Positions 53,975 to 63,788 of a stretch of DNA of 64,000 nucleotides are shown here, one piece after another. The stretch comes from Actinomadura livida (GTDB lineage: Bacteria; Actinomycetota; Actinomycetes; Streptosporangiales; Streptosporangiaceae): positions 447,732 through 511,731 of the forward strand of contig NZ_BMRO01000001.1 of assembly GCF_014648675.1 (NCBI RefSeq), written 5' to 3'. The notes beneath the pieces were generated by a model, which saw only the letters and a list, made by a program, of their open reading frames with translations, was not told the origin of the DNA and searched no databases. Position numbers and translations under genes: made by a program. Each line of letters starts with the position of its first letter. Position 1 is the stretch's first letter.

Positions 53975-54022
53975 CACGGCGTGCCGCCCTCCTAGGTCGG
54001 CGGGCGAGAGCGGCACGCCGTG
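53975..54022. terminator. Bidirectional hairpin terminator
   Basis: CACGGCGTGCCGC (53975-53987) pairs exactly with GCGGCACGCCGTG (54010-54022). Located between the convergent deaminase and emfourin-like genes, so it can stop both transcripts. Confidence 0.75.
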
Positions 54023-54059
54023 GTCCGGCCGGGGGCGCCCCGGATCGGCGCCCCGCCGC

Positions 54060-54407
54060 TCATCTCCTGGCCGGCACCGCCGGTCGCTCCAGCAGCGCCT
54101 CCAGCCGCTCGACGGCCGCCCGCCAGTCGCACGGGACTTCGCACCGCGTCGTCCGGTGCCCCCGGTAGGTGAGGGTGTAGGTGAAGTGGTCGGCGACATC
54201 GCATCCCGCCGCCGACGAGCGCGTGGTGACGACGCGTCCCAGCGCGTCGCGCAGGCCGCGCATCTCCCCGGCCTTGAGCGTGGCGTCCCGGCCGTTGACG
54301 GACGCCGCTCCGGCGGAATCGACGGAGACGCGTTCCCGGATTCCGGCTATTCCTCCGGTGCGCTCATAGGTGACCAGTACGTCCGGTCCGGTGAAAGCGA
54401 GCATCAT
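54060..54407 (-). CDS. Emfourin-like protease inhibitor family protein
   Basis: 115 aa starting MMLAFTGPDVLVTYERTGGI. The pattern YERTGGIAGIRERVSVD ... HFTYTLTYRG ... RLEALL matches the emfourin family, named for the inhibitor of the M4 peptidase protealysin. No signal peptide. Downstream of an SSI-type inhibitor, so the pair may guard against two protease classes. Recognised by pattern only. Confidence 0.65.
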   Translation of the reverse strand: MMLAFTGPDVLVTYERTGGIAGIRERVSVDSAGAASVNGRDATLKAGEMRGLRDALGRVVTTRSSAAGCDVADHFTYTLTYRGHRTTRCEVPCDWRAAVERLEALLERPAVPARR

Positions 54408-54486
54408 ATTCGGATCACGCCCTTCTTGAATGCGGGCCGCCGGACAGCACCCCGCTTCCCCAACCCGGCGGCCCGCGGTCCGCGGT

Positions 54487-54888
54487 TTACTCGCCGAAAA
54501 GAATTCCACCGGTGTCGCGCATGGCCGCGCAGCGGTTGGGATAGGTGCGGGTGAAATGGCGTGGCCGGTCGCGCCATTTACCGTCGGCGCTCACCCGGAC
54601 CGGCGCGTATTCGAGCGTGCACGGCCCTTCCTTCGCGGGGATCCGGGCGACCTCGCCGTCCGCGGCCGCGAGCTGGGCGCAGGCCCGGGAGGCCGCCCGG
54701 AGCGTCCCTCCGTCCGGACCGCACCAGAGCGTCTTCGCGGTGACGGGGCCCTCTTCCGGGGCCACCATCAGCAGGTATGCGCCGGTCGGCTCCACCGGGG
54801 CCTGCGCCTGCGCCGGGGCGGCCTGGGCGAGTACCGCCGTTCCCGCCAGCGCGGCGGCCCACCGGATTCGGGCGCGCGACATGGTCAT
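54487..54888 (-). CDS. Subtilisin inhibitor-like (SSI family) secreted protein
   Basis: 133 aa. Signal peptide (RWAAALAGTAVLAQAAPAQA), then an SSI fold with Cys56, Cys70, Cys90, Cys120 for two disulfides. By alignment to SSI around CPMVYDPV, the reactive site is CTLEYAPV, so P1 is Leu92, predicting inhibition of subtilisin/chymotrypsin-like peptidases. Ribosome site GGGAGGAAG upstream of the ATG at 54888. Confidence 0.82.
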   Translation of the reverse strand: MTMSRARIRWAAALAGTAVLAQAAPAQAQAPVEPTGAYLLMVAPEEGPVTAKTLWCGPDGGTLRAASRACAQLAAADGEVARIPAKEGPCTLEYAPVRVSADGKWRDRPRHFTRTYPNRCAAMRDTGGILFGE

Positions 54889-55098
54889 GTCTTCCTCCCT
54901 GGATTGCCCGCCGCGATCTGCGGCATCGGCCGGCCGGGCGCCGATGTGTGGTGGGCGCCCCGCCGCTCCAGACATTAGGCGCCGCGAACTCCGGCGAACA
55001 ACCCCATTGTTCGTCCCAACCTGGCCACCGGTTCACACTTAAATCAAGTCTGCCCAAGTGTGCAATACCAGATGACCACCATTTAACCCGGTGTTGTG

Positions 55099-55729
55099 CT
55101 AATGCGGGCCCGGACGCAGGACATTGCCCGCGGCGGACGGATCGCCGGAGGCGGGTGCGGTCGCCGGTTCCGTTTTCGCCAAGGGCGCGACGCTCGTGAC
55201 GAAAAGGCCCTGGCGTTTGAACTCGTCGTACTTGGCGGTGAGCCGCCGGTTCTCGGTGATGGGGGCGCCGTAGTCGTACGAGGTGTAGACGTCGTTGGGC
55301 TGGCCGAGGCGTCCCCAGTTCGTGCCGCCGAACGCCATGTAGTAGCCGAACATCGTGGCGCCCGAGGTGATCAGATTGGACTTGTAGTACACCTTCATGA
55401 ATCGGGGCCCGGTCAGTTCGGCGCACTTGTCGTAGCCCGCGCGGAACAGGTCGATGGTAGAGCGAGACCCCGTTGAATCCGGCGGCCCTTATCTTCTCCA
55501 GGACGTCCCTCCACAGCTCGGGGCTGGGGAGGCGGAAGTAGTGGAATTCGCCCGACCAGAGGAGGACGCGTTTCCCGTCCACGACGAGCGAGTGGCGGTC
55601 GTAGCCGACGTCATGGGCGTCGGCCTCGGCGGGACGGGCGGGAGCGGGGACGGAGAGGAGCGCGGCGGTGGTGAGGGTGGCGGTGGTGAGGGTGGCGGTG
55701 ATGACGGCGAATCTGCTCATGGCGCGCAT
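55099..55729 (-). pseudogene. GH35 beta-galactosidase, internally deleted
   Basis: Starts with a signal peptide and the GH35 N-terminus (DRHSLVVDGKRVLLWSGEFH, YFRLPSPELW ... AGFNGVSLY). It then jumps near 55455 into another frame that reads a later GH35 part (FGYYMAFGGTNWGRLGQPND, YTSYDYGAPITENRRLTAKY). Most of the catalytic barrel is missing, and the C-terminal domains are lost at 55099. A normal member has several hundred more residues. Last gene of the GH block. A deletion plus frameshift is the simplest explanation. Confidence 0.8.
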
Positions 55730-55788
55730 GGAGGGCGTCCTTTGCAGCGGGACGGCCCGCCCCGGTGCCGCCGGGGCGGGCCGGGTTG

Positions 55789-58700
55789 TCAACGGGTCAG
55801 GGAGAAGGTGCTCAGGCGGGTCTCGCCGGTGAAGACGAGGTAGACGTCGCGGTCTCCGCGGGCGCCGGTGAGCGGTGCGGTGATCTCCTCGTAGGTGTAC
55901 TTGTCGCCGGTGGCCGGGACGTTCAAGGTCCCCGCCACCGGGCCGTCGGGACGGTCCAGGCGGACCTGGATCGTGGTGGCGCCCGTGCCCGCGACACGTG
56001 CCGTGATCTTGCCGGTGGACCGGCCGAGGCCGGCGTCCGCGAACTTCAGCCAGGAGCCCGCGGCTCCGGCCACCGCGTCGCCCTTGGCCTTCGACTCGTC
56101 GACCAGCTCGACGCCGTCGTGGTCGTCGAAGTCGGCCGCGCGGGTCGGCTTCGACAGATCGCGGTCGGGGATCGTCTCCCCGCGCACGTTGAGGTGTGCG
56201 CGACTGCGGATGTCGGTCGCCGAGGAGCCGATGAGCAGGTCGTGCTCGGCCTTCTCGACCGTCCACTTGCCGCGGGTCACGTCCCAGATGGCGAGGTCGG
56301 AGGCGCTAAGGCGGAACCTCGCGGTCACCGTCTCGCCGGGCTCGGCGTGCACCTTGTCGAAGTCGCGCAGCTTCCTGAGCGGCTGCTTCACGCGGGAGTC
56401 CCGCTGGTGCGTGTAGAGCTGGACGACCTCGTCGCCGGCCTTCCCGCCCGTGTTGGTGACCGGGACCGTGACGGTCACCGTACCGTCGCCGCCGATGGAA
56501 CGGCTGCTCAGCCGGGGCTTGCCGTAGCGGAACGTCGTGTACGAGAGGCCGTGGCCGAACGGATAGAGCGGCTTGCCCCTGAAGTACTGGTAGGTGCGGT
56601 CGTTCTTGATGATGTCGTATTCGAGGATGCTGGGCAGGTCCTTCTCGGACCGGTACCAGGTCTGCGGAAGCTTGCCCGAAGGGCTCTCGTCACCGAAGAG
56701 GACCGACGCCAGGGCGTTGCCGGTCTCGGCGCCCGCATGGCTCGTCCAGAGGATCGCCGGGACGTTCGCCTGCTCCCAGTTGAGGGTCGTCGGGTAGCTG
56801 TTCTCCACGACGACGACGGTGTTCGGGTTGGCGGCGCGGACGGCCCGGACGAGTTCGGACTGGCCTTCGGCGAGCGCCATCGTGGTGCGGTCGTGGTCCT
56901 CGCGGCCGTTGATGAACGGCATGCTGCCGACCACGACGACGGCGGTGCCGGCGCCCGCCGCCGCCTCGACGGCCGAGTCGACGCCGCTGCTGATGACGTC
57001 CTTGGCGAAGCGGCCCGCGTCGTCCTTCGTGGTGAGGACGAGCGTCCCGTCGTCCTGGGCCTTCAGGTACGTCTTCGCCGGGTCGGCCCAGTCGTAGGCC
57101 TTCTCGTAGCCCGCGTAGCGGATCAGCAGGTGGCCGTCGTCCTGCTCTTCGAGCTTGAACATCTGCTGGACGAACCAGTCGTTCGGCTGGTCCTGGTCGT
57201 TGGCGAACGTGTCGCCCCAGTTGTGGCGCCCGACCACCTTGCCGTTGGCGGCGCTGCGCAGCGTCACGATGCCCTGGCCCCAGTCGAACACGTCGAACCG
57301 GGTGGTGTCGTCGGCGGAGCTGGTGGGGCCGGTCTTGAGGACGGCTCCGGCACCCGTGCCGCCCGCGACGTACTCGCCCGTTCCGACGTCCTTGAGCGCG
57401 ATCCGGTCGACGCCTTCGCTGCTCGTGACGTTCCCGGCGCCCGCCTTGGCGGTGATCCCGTCGAGCGGGGTGACCTCGTACGGCAGGTCACCGGAGTACC
57501 AGTCGGTGTAGAGGGTGTCGGCGAGCTGCCCGACGACGGCGACCTTCCCGGACTCCGGCCCGGACGAGATGGGCAGCGTCCCGCCCTCGTTCTTGAGCAG
57601 CACCATCTGCTCGGTCGCGGCCTCGCGGGCGACGGCGCGGTGGGCGGGGCCGTCCACGACGTCCTTGGTGATCTTCCCGTGCGGGCCGCCGCCCGGGTCG
57701 AACTCGCCGAGCCGGACCCGGATGCTGAGGATGTGGCCGACGGCGCGGTCGATGTCGGACTCGGCGAGCAGCCCGCGCGACAGCGCCTCCTTGACCGCGT
57801 CGACCGTGATGGACGAGTCGGTGTTGTCGGTGGTGAAGCTGTCCACGCCCGCCTTGAGGACGGCCGCGTCGGCGGTGGCGAGGTCGGGGAAGTACTGCTG
57901 GGACCCGACGAGGTTGTTGGGCCCGCCCGCGTCGGTGACGTTGAACAGCGTCCGGTCCGTCCAGGAGCGGATCAGGCCGCCCGCGTCGGGCGTGACGGTG
58001 GCGGGACGTCCGTTGATCAGGTTGTAGGCGGTCATCACCCCCGTGACGGCGTCGCGGCGGATCGGCATCTCGAACGGGACCTCGTCGTACTCCTTGCTGA
58101 CCCGGGGCCGCAGGCTGGAGGACGTCTGGTCGCGCCGGATCTCGTTGTTGTTGGCCATGTAGTGCTTGAGGACCGGGGCCGTCCTGAGGTGGTCCGGGTC
58201 GTCGCCCTGCATGCCGCGGCCGTAGGCGGTGGCGAGCAGGCCGGTGAGCAGCGGGTCCTCGGAGTAGCCCTCCTCGTTGCGGCCCCAGCGCGGGTCGCGC
58301 AGCGGGTTCACGACCGGCGCCCACAGCTGCAGGCCCCACACGTCGGGGTTCTCGGCGTGGTAGCCGCGGGCCTCGGTGCCGACCACCGAGCCGACCCTCT
58401 TGAGCAGGTCGGGATCCCAGGTGGCGCCGAGCCCGACCGACTGCGGGAACACCGTCCCCTCGGCCCGCACGACCGCGCCCTGGTCGTGGATGTCGGTGGA
58501 CCACGCGACGCCGTGCAGCGCCTCGGTGCCGGTCTTGAACCGGTCGATGCCGAGCCTCGGGATCGCGGGCTGGTACTGGTGGAGCAGGGAGATCTTCTCG
58601 TCGAGCGTGAGCCGTCCGAGCAGGTCGCCGACCCTGGCCTCCACCGAGAGGCCGGGGTCGCGGAACGGGAGGGTCTCGCGGGCTGCGGCGGGTGCCGCCA

Positions 58701-58794
58701 GCGCGAGGGGGGTCGCCACCACGGCGGCCAGCACGAGGGTCAGCGACCGGCTGCGCCGGCCGGGGGAACGGGGGTTTCGATGGGGTCTGGGCAT
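55789..58794 (-). CDS. Secreted GH3 beta-glucosidase/beta-xylosidase, multidomain
   Basis: 1001 aa. Signal peptide ending AAPAAARE; GH3 N-terminal barrel (LTLDEKISLL ... LKHYMANNNE); likely nucleophile in FNVTDAGGPNN; and GH3 C-domain (LKNEGGTLPI ... PFGHGLSYTTF). The C-domain is interrupted at about 460-610 by a beta-trefoil/fascin-like insert (VDRIALKDVGTGEYVAG ...). An FN3-like part and a C-terminal CBM6-like region (about 860-1001) follow. Acts outside the cell on plant beta-glycosides. A LacI palindrome lies 38 bp upstream of the start. Confidence 0.9.
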   Translation of the reverse strand: MPRPHRNPRSPGRRSRSLTLVLAAVVATPLALAAPAAARETLPFRDPGLSVEARVGDLLGRLTLDEKISLLHQYQPAIPRLGIDRFKTGTEALHGVAWSTDIHDQGAVVRAEGTVFPQSVGLGATWDPDLLKRVGSVVGTEARGYHAENPDVWGLQLWAPVVNPLRDPRWGRNEEGYSEDPLLTGLLATAYGRGMQGDDPDHLRTAPVLKHYMANNNEIRRDQTSSSLRPRVSKEYDEVPFEMPIRRDAVTGVMTAYNLINGRPATVTPDAGGLIRSWTDRTLFNVTDAGGPNNLVGSQQYFPDLATADAAVLKAGVDSFTTDNTDSSITVDAVKEALSRGLLAESDIDRAVGHILSIRVRLGEFDPGGGPHGKITKDVVDGPAHRAVAREAATEQMVLLKNEGGTLPISSGPESGKVAVVGQLADTLYTDWYSGDLPYEVTPLDGITAKAGAGNVTSSEGVDRIALKDVGTGEYVAGGTGAGAVLKTGPTSSADDTTRFDVFDWGQGIVTLRSAANGKVVGRHNWGDTFANDQDQPNDWFVQQMFKLEEQDDGHLLIRYAGYEKAYDWADPAKTYLKAQDDGTLVLTTKDDAGRFAKDVISSGVDSAVEAAAGAGTAVVVVGSMPFINGREDHDRTTMALAEGQSELVRAVRAANPNTVVVVENSYPTTLNWEQANVPAILWTSHAGAETGNALASVLFGDESPSGKLPQTWYRSEKDLPSILEYDIIKNDRTYQYFRGKPLYPFGHGLSYTTFRYGKPRLSSRSIGGDGTVTVTVPVTNTGGKAGDEVVQLYTHQRDSRVKQPLRKLRDFDKVHAEPGETVTARFRLSASDLAIWDVTRGKWTVEKAEHDLLIGSSATDIRSRAHLNVRGETIPDRDLSKPTRAADFDDHDGVELVDESKAKGDAVAGAAGSWLKFADAGLGRSTGKITARVAGTGATTIQVRLDRPDGPVAGTLNVPATGDKYTYEEITAPLTGARGDRDVYLVFTGETRLSTFSLTR

Positions 58795-58831
58795 CGATTC
58801 TCCTCTGGGATTAGCCCCCCGATGACATGTG

Positions 58832-58845
58832 TCGAAGCGCTTCGA
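58832..58845. promoter_or_regulatory. LacI-type operator upstream of the GH3 gene
   Basis: TCGAAGCGCTTCGA is a perfect CG-centred 14-bp palindrome, the LacI operator shape, between the LacI gene (58886-59893) and the GH3 start. A partial match, TCGAAGCGGTGCAA (about 59911-59924), lies just upstream of the LacI gene, suggesting autoregulation. Confidence 0.75.
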
Positions 58846-58885
58846 TAACGGGCCGCGGCGGGCCCCGGCATCCCTCCTTCGCCGG

Positions 58886-59893
58886 TCAGACGGGGGCGGG
58901 CGCGCTGCTGGCGCGCCGGGTCAGGGTCGGCGGGAGCAGGGTCGCGGCGGGGACCGGCACCCCTTCCAGCTTGGCCATCAGCAGCTCCACGGCCCGCCCG
59001 CCCACCTCCTCGGCGGGTATCGCGACCGACGACAGCGGCGGCTCGGCGTGCTCGGCCATCTCGTCCGGGCAGATCGCGACGACCGACACGTCCTCGGGGA
59101 CGCGGCGCCCGGCGGCGCGCAGCGCCCCCACCACCGAGCCGGCGACCGGCTCGTTGTGCACGAGCACGCCGGTCAGGCCGGGGCGTTCGGCGAGGAGCCG
59201 CCCGACCAGGTCGCGGGCCGCATCGGGGGCGGCCTCGCACGGGTGGACGTCCCCGGACAGGCCGTGCGCGCGGACCGCCTCGGCGAAGCCGTCCGCGACC
59301 CGCCGCGCGTAGCCCGTCTGCCGGGCGTAGACCTCGGGCGGCGAGCCGATCATCGCGATCTCGCGGTGCCCGAGGCCGGCCAGGTGCTCGACGCAGCCGG
59401 CGCCGGCGGCGTGGAAGTCGAGGTCGATGCAGGTCAGGTCGTCGGCGTCGGCGGGGAAGCCGATGAGCACGCTCGGCCGGTCCAGCGAGCGCAGCAGCGG
59501 CACCCGCGGGTCCTTCATCTGCACGTCCATGACGATCAGGGCGTCCACGAGCGCGCTGTCGGCGACGCGGCGCAGGCCGTCCTCGCCCTCCTCCTGGGTG
59601 AGCAGCAGGACGTCGTGGTCGTGCCGGCGCGCGGCGGTGACGACCGAGACGGCGAACCGCATGACGACCGGCACGGCGATGCCGGAGCGCAGCGGGACCA
59701 TCAGCGCGAGCACGTTGGAGCGGCTGCTGGCGAGCGCGCGGGCGCCCGCGTGCGGCCGGTAGCCGAGCTCGCGGATGCTGTCGCGGACCCGCCGCCGGGT
59801 CTCCTCGGAGATCGAGCGCTTGCCGCTCAGCACATAGGAGACCGTGCTCGGCGAGACCCCGGCGTGCCGCGCCACATCAGTGATCTTGACCAC
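58886..59893 (-). CDS. LacI family regulator of the GH3/GH31 block
   Basis: 335 aa from GTG 59893 (VKITDVARHAGVSPSTVSYV), the standard LacI N-terminus. Sensor domain with HLAGLGHREIAMIGSP and the usual C-terminus. Sits between GH1 and GH3 on the same strand; TCGAAGCGCTTCGA palindromes near both sides are its likely sites. Ligand unknown, probably a beta-glucan or xyloglucan breakdown product. Confidence 0.92.
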   Translation of the reverse strand: MVKITDVARHAGVSPSTVSYVLSGKRSISEETRRRVRDSIRELGYRPHAGARALASSRSNVLALMVPLRSGIAVPVVMRFAVSVVTAARRHDHDVLLLTQEEGEDGLRRVADSALVDALIVMDVQMKDPRVPLLRSLDRPSVLIGFPADADDLTCIDLDFHAAGAGCVEHLAGLGHREIAMIGSPPEVYARQTGYARRVADGFAEAVRAHGLSGDVHPCEAAPDAARDLVGRLLAERPGLTGVLVHNEPVAGSVVGALRAAGRRVPEDVSVVAICPDEMAEHAEPPLSSVAIPAEEVGGRAVELLMAKLEGVPVPAATLLPPTLTRRASSAPAPV

Positions 59894-60010
59894 GGCCCGT
59901 CCCGTCGTCTTCGAAGCGGTGCAACGTGCGACCGATCGTAGCCGCGCCGGACGCGGCCGCATCGCGGCACCGGCGGGCGTCCGGCGCGCCGAGCGGCCCC
60001 CGGCGGGCCA

Positions 60011-61381
60011 TCACGTGCCTCCGCGGCGCGCGGCGATCGCGTCGCGGTACCAGAGGGCGCTGTCCTTCCAGGTGCGCTCGCCGGTCGGGTAGTCGACGCG
60101 GACGAGGCCGAAGCGCTTGGAGTACCCGTACGCCCATTCGAAGTTGTCCAGCAGCGACCACGCGAAGTAGCCGCGGACGTCGGCGCCCGCCTGGCATGCC
60201 CGCTCCACCGCGGCGATGTGGTCGCGCAGATAGGCGATGCGGAGGTCGTCGCGGATCCGGCCGTCGCCGTCCACCCGGTCGTCGAACGCGGCGCCGTTCT
60301 CGGTGACCATCAGCGGCGTGTGCGGGTAGTCGCGGTGCAGCCGCAGCAGCAGTTCCTCCATGCCGGTCGCGTCGATCGGCCAGCCCATCGCCGTGTAGGG
60401 GCCGGGCTGCCCGACGAACTCGACGGCGTCGCAGCCGACGAACGGGGACGCCGCCCCCCGCCGGTGCCCGTCCGCGTGCTCGCGCGGCGAGACCCCGTCC
60501 CACCGCCGGACGAGCGTGGGCGAGTAGTAGTTGACGCCGAGGACGTCGAGGGGCGCGGCGATGATCTCGGAGTCGCCGTCCCGCAGGAACCCCCAGTCGG
60601 TGATCGGCGCGGTGTCCTCCAGCAGGTCGGCGGGGTAGCCGTTGCCGAGCATAGGGTCGAGGAACACGCGGTTGGACACGGCGTCCACCTGGCGGACGGC
60701 GTCCGCGTCGCCGCGCAGGTGGTGGATGTTGAGCGTGGCGGAGTGCCGCGCGGACGGGGAGACCACGCCGCGCAGCGCCCGCACGGCCAGGCCGTGGGCG
60801 AGGTTGAGGTGATGGGCGGCGGCGAGCGCGGCCGCGGGGTCGGTCCGGCCCGGGGCGTGGACGCCGGACGCGTAGCCGAGGAACGCCGTGCACCACGGCT
60901 CGTTCAGCGTCGTCCACGTGTGCACGCGGTCGCCGAGGACGCGGCCGATCCGCTCGGCGTAGTCGGCGAAGCGGCGCGCCGTGTCGCGTTCGGGCCAGCC
61001 GCCCGCGTCCTCCAGGGCCTGCGGGAGGTCCCAGTGGTAGAGGGTGGCGACCGGGGCGATGCCGTGCCCGAGGAGCTCGTCGACGAGCCGGGAGTAGAAG
61101 TCGAGGCCCTTCTGGTTGGGCGTCCCGTCCGGCAGGACGCGCGACCAGGAGATGGAGAAGCGGTAGGCGTCGAGGCCCAGCTCGGCCATCGTCGCCACGT
61201 CCTCCTGCCGGCGGTGGTAGTGGTCGGTGGCGACGTCGCCGGTGTCTCCGTCGAGCACCTTGCCGGGCGTGTGGCTGAAGGTGTCCCAGATGGAGGGTGT
61301 GCGGCCGTCCTCCTGGGCCGCTCCCTCGATCTGGTACGCCGCGGTGGCCGCGCCCCACAGAAACCCTTCCGGGAAGCCCAT
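60011..61381 (-). CDS. GH1 beta-glucosidase
   Basis: 456 aa, no signal peptide. Acid/base Glu161 (TLNEPW) and nucleophile Glu361 (VTENGA). A paralogue of bglC in the same window. ATG overlaps the GH31 stop (ATGA), so the two are made together: GH31 removes alpha-xylose and GH1 then cleaves the exposed glucose from the non-reducing end. Confidence 0.94.
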   Translation of the reverse strand: MGFPEGFLWGAATAAYQIEGAAQEDGRTPSIWDTFSHTPGKVLDGDTGDVATDHYHRRQEDVATMAELGLDAYRFSISWSRVLPDGTPNQKGLDFYSRLVDELLGHGIAPVATLYHWDLPQALEDAGGWPERDTARRFADYAERIGRVLGDRVHTWTTLNEPWCTAFLGYASGVHAPGRTDPAAALAAAHHLNLAHGLAVRALRGVVSPSARHSATLNIHHLRGDADAVRQVDAVSNRVFLDPMLGNGYPADLLEDTAPITDWGFLRDGDSEIIAAPLDVLGVNYYSPTLVRRWDGVSPREHADGHRRGAASPFVGCDAVEFVGQPGPYTAMGWPIDATGMEELLLRLHRDYPHTPLMVTENGAAFDDRVDGDGRIRDDLRIAYLRDHIAAVERACQAGADVRGYFAWSLLDNFEWAYGYSKRFGLVRVDYPTGERTWKDSALWYRDAIAARRGGT

Positions 61382-63672
61382 CAGTTCTCCCTCTCCAGAG
61401 TGATGACCAGTTCGTCCCCGGCCGCCCTGACCAGGACGCCCAGCGGGTGTTCCGCGGGCTCGCCGCCTTCCACCGCGGCCGTGCGGGCGTTGACGAGGAG
61501 AACGTTCCAGGCTCCGCCGCCCGTGACGCGCAGGTTTTCACCGTTTCTCGCCGTGGTGAACGTGGTGTCGCCGACGCGGGTGGTGACGGTGGCCCCGTCG
61601 GACGGCTCGTAGACGCGGAGCGTGACGCCGTCGGCGTGGTCGTAGTCGGGACGGTCCTGCACCGCGCCCTCCGGCACGACCGCGCCGGGGCGGACGAGCA
61701 GCGGCACGCTGCCGAACCCGTGCCTCTCGCGCACCCAGCGGCCGCCCTCGACGCGTTCGCCGGTGAGGTAGTGGGTCCATCTCCCTTCCGGGACGTAGTA
61801 GGAGATCTCACCGCCGGCCGTGAACACGGGCGCCACGAGCAGGTCGTCGCCGAGCATGTACTGGCGTTCCAGGTGCGTGCAGGCGGGGTCGTCCGGGAAT
61901 TCGACGACCATCGCCCGCATCATCGGAAGGCCCTCCTCGTACGCCTGCCGGGCGGCCGCCGAAAGGTAGGGCATCAGCCGCATCTTCAGCCGGGTGAAGT
62001 CGCGGAGGACGTCCACCGACTCCTCGTCGAACAGCCAGGGCACCCGGTAGGAATGGCTTCCGTGCAGCCGGCTGTGCGAGGACAGCAGGCCGAAGGCGAT
62101 CCAGCGCTTGAAGAGCGCCGGGTCGGGCGTGCCCTCGAATCCGCCGATGTCGTGGCTCCAGTACCCGAACCCGGACATGCCAAGGGAGAGACCACCGCGG
62201 AGGCTCTCCCCCATCGCCTCGAACGTCGATTCGGCGTCGCCGCCCCAGTGCAGCGGGAAGCGCTGGCCGCCCGCCGTGGCGGAACGGGCGAACACCACCG
62301 CCTCGCCCTCGCCCCGCCTCTTGCGGAGGAGGTCGAACACGGTCTGGTTGTAGAGATAGGTGTAGTAGTTGTGCGCCCGTTCCGGGTCGGAACCGTCGTG
62401 GTAGACGACGTCGGTGGGGATGCGCTCGCCGAAGTCCGTCTTGAAGGAGTCCACGCCCATGTCGAGGAGCGCGTCGAGTTTGCCCGCGTACCATTCCCTC
62501 GCCTCGGGATTGGTGAAGTCGACGACCGCGAGGCCGGGCTGCCACTTGTCCCATTGCCAGACGTCCCCGTTCGGGCGTTTCAGCAGGTAGCCGCGCGCCC
62601 GCCCCTCCTCGAACAGCGGAGAGCGCTGCCCGATGTAGGGGTTGATCCAGACGCAGACGCGCAGGCCGCGCTCGCGGAGCCGGCGCAGCATCCCCTCCGG
62701 GTCGGGGAACACCCGCGGGTCCCATTCGAAGTCGCACCACTGGAACTCGCGCATCCAGAAGCAGTCGAAATGGAAGACGCTGAGCGGCAGGTCGCGCGAC
62801 GCCATCCCGTCGATGAACGACGTGACGGTCTCCTCGTCATAGGACGTGGTGAACGACGTGGACAGCCACACCCCGTAGGACCAGTCGGGAAGCCGGGCGG
62901 GACGCCCCGTGAGCGCGGTGTACTTGCGCAGGATCTCCTTCGGGGTCGGCCCGTAGATGACGAAGTACCGCATCGACTGGCCCTCGACGCTGAACTGCGT
63001 CCGGGCGACGGCCTCCGACGCCACCTCGAAGGAGACCCGGCCCGGATGGTGGACGAACACGCCGTAGCCCGCGTTCGTCAGGAAGAACGGCACGTTCTTG
63101 TACGCCTGCTCGCTGGCCGTACCGCCGTCGGCGTTCCAGATGTCCACCGACTGGCCGTTCTTCACCAGCGGCCCGAACCGCTCACCGAGCCCGTAGACGA
63201 AATGGTCGACGCCGAGATCGAGCTGTTCGCGGACGTAATGGCGCCCGTCGTCGGTGTCGATGACCGCCTGCGCCTTGGACGCGCTGCCGGTGAGGCGCCG
63301 CCCGTCCGCCAGGAAGTCGACCCCCCACTCCCCTTCCCGCCTGACCTGCACCGACAGCGCGCCCGACGTCAGCGTCGCCGCGCCGTCGTCGACGGACACC
63401 TCGCCCGCCGGGTCGGTGGCGAGCTCGAAGTCGGGGCCGCGCCTCCGCTCCCCCGCGAAATGGGTGAGCGTGACGCCGATGACGTCCGGCATCGGCGAGT
63501 CGCACGTCATCGTGACCACCGGCCCCCTGAGCAGGTCGCCCCGGTGCCGGATGCGCTGCACCGGCGCGTACACCGTGAACGAGCCCGGCCCGGTCTCGAC
63601 GTCGAGGACCTCCACCGGGTGAGACGCGTGCACACCGTCGCGCATCATCCAGTAGCCGTCGCTGAACCTCAT
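61381..63672 (-). CDS. yicI: GH31 alpha-xylosidase (YicI type)
   Basis: 763 aa from [13 protein letters not shown] (ATG 63672, AGGGAG upstream), the YicI-like N-terminus; an ATG at 63741 would add an atypical leader. Catalytic nucleophile Asp413 in [18 protein letters not shown] and [13 protein letters not shown] are subfamily hallmarks. Cytosolic enzyme releasing xylose from alpha-xylosides such as isoprimeverose and xyloglucan oligosaccharides. First gene of the GH31-GH1 pair. Confidence 0.93.
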   Translation of the reverse strand: MRFSDGYWMMRDGVHASHPVEVLDVETGPGSFTVYAPVQRIRHRGDLLRGPVVTMTCDSPMPDVIGVTLTHFAGERRRGPDFELATDPAGEVSVDDGAATLTSGALSVQVRREGEWGVDFLADGRRLTGSASKAQAVIDTDDGRHYVREQLDLGVDHFVYGLGERFGPLVKNGQSVDIWNADGGTASEQAYKNVPFFLTNAGYGVFVHHPGRVSFEVASEAVARTQFSVEGQSMRYFVIYGPTPKEILRKYTALTGRPARLPDWSYGVWLSTSFTTSYDEETVTSFIDGMASRDLPLSVFHFDCFWMREFQWCDFEWDPRVFPDPEGMLRRLRERGLRVCVWINPYIGQRSPLFEEGRARGYLLKRPNGDVWQWDKWQPGLAVVDFTNPEAREWYAGKLDALLDMGVDSFKTDFGERIPTDVVYHDGSDPERAHNYYTYLYNQTVFDLLRKRRGEGEAVVFARSATAGGQRFPLHWGGDAESTFEAMGESLRGGLSLGMSGFGYWSHDIGGFEGTPDPALFKRWIAFGLLSSHSRLHGSHSYRVPWLFDEESVDVLRDFTRLKMRLMPYLSAAARQAYEEGLPMMRAMVVEFPDDPACTHLERQYMLGDDLLVAPVFTAGGEISYYVPEGRWTHYLTGERVEGGRWVRERHGFGSVPLLVRPGAVVPEGAVQDRPDYDHADGVTLRVYEPSDGATVTTRVGDTTFTTARNGENLRVTGGGAWNVLLVNARTAAVEGGEPAEHPLGVLVRAAGDELVITLEREN

Positions 63673-63788
63673 AAGTCTCCCTAGACAGTCGTCGCTGCCG
63701 TCTCGGCGGTGGCGAGAACCTGAAGGACGCGATCCGAACATGCAGAAACCACGCGACGCTCGGTAGTCAGACGGTTACCATGTACACC

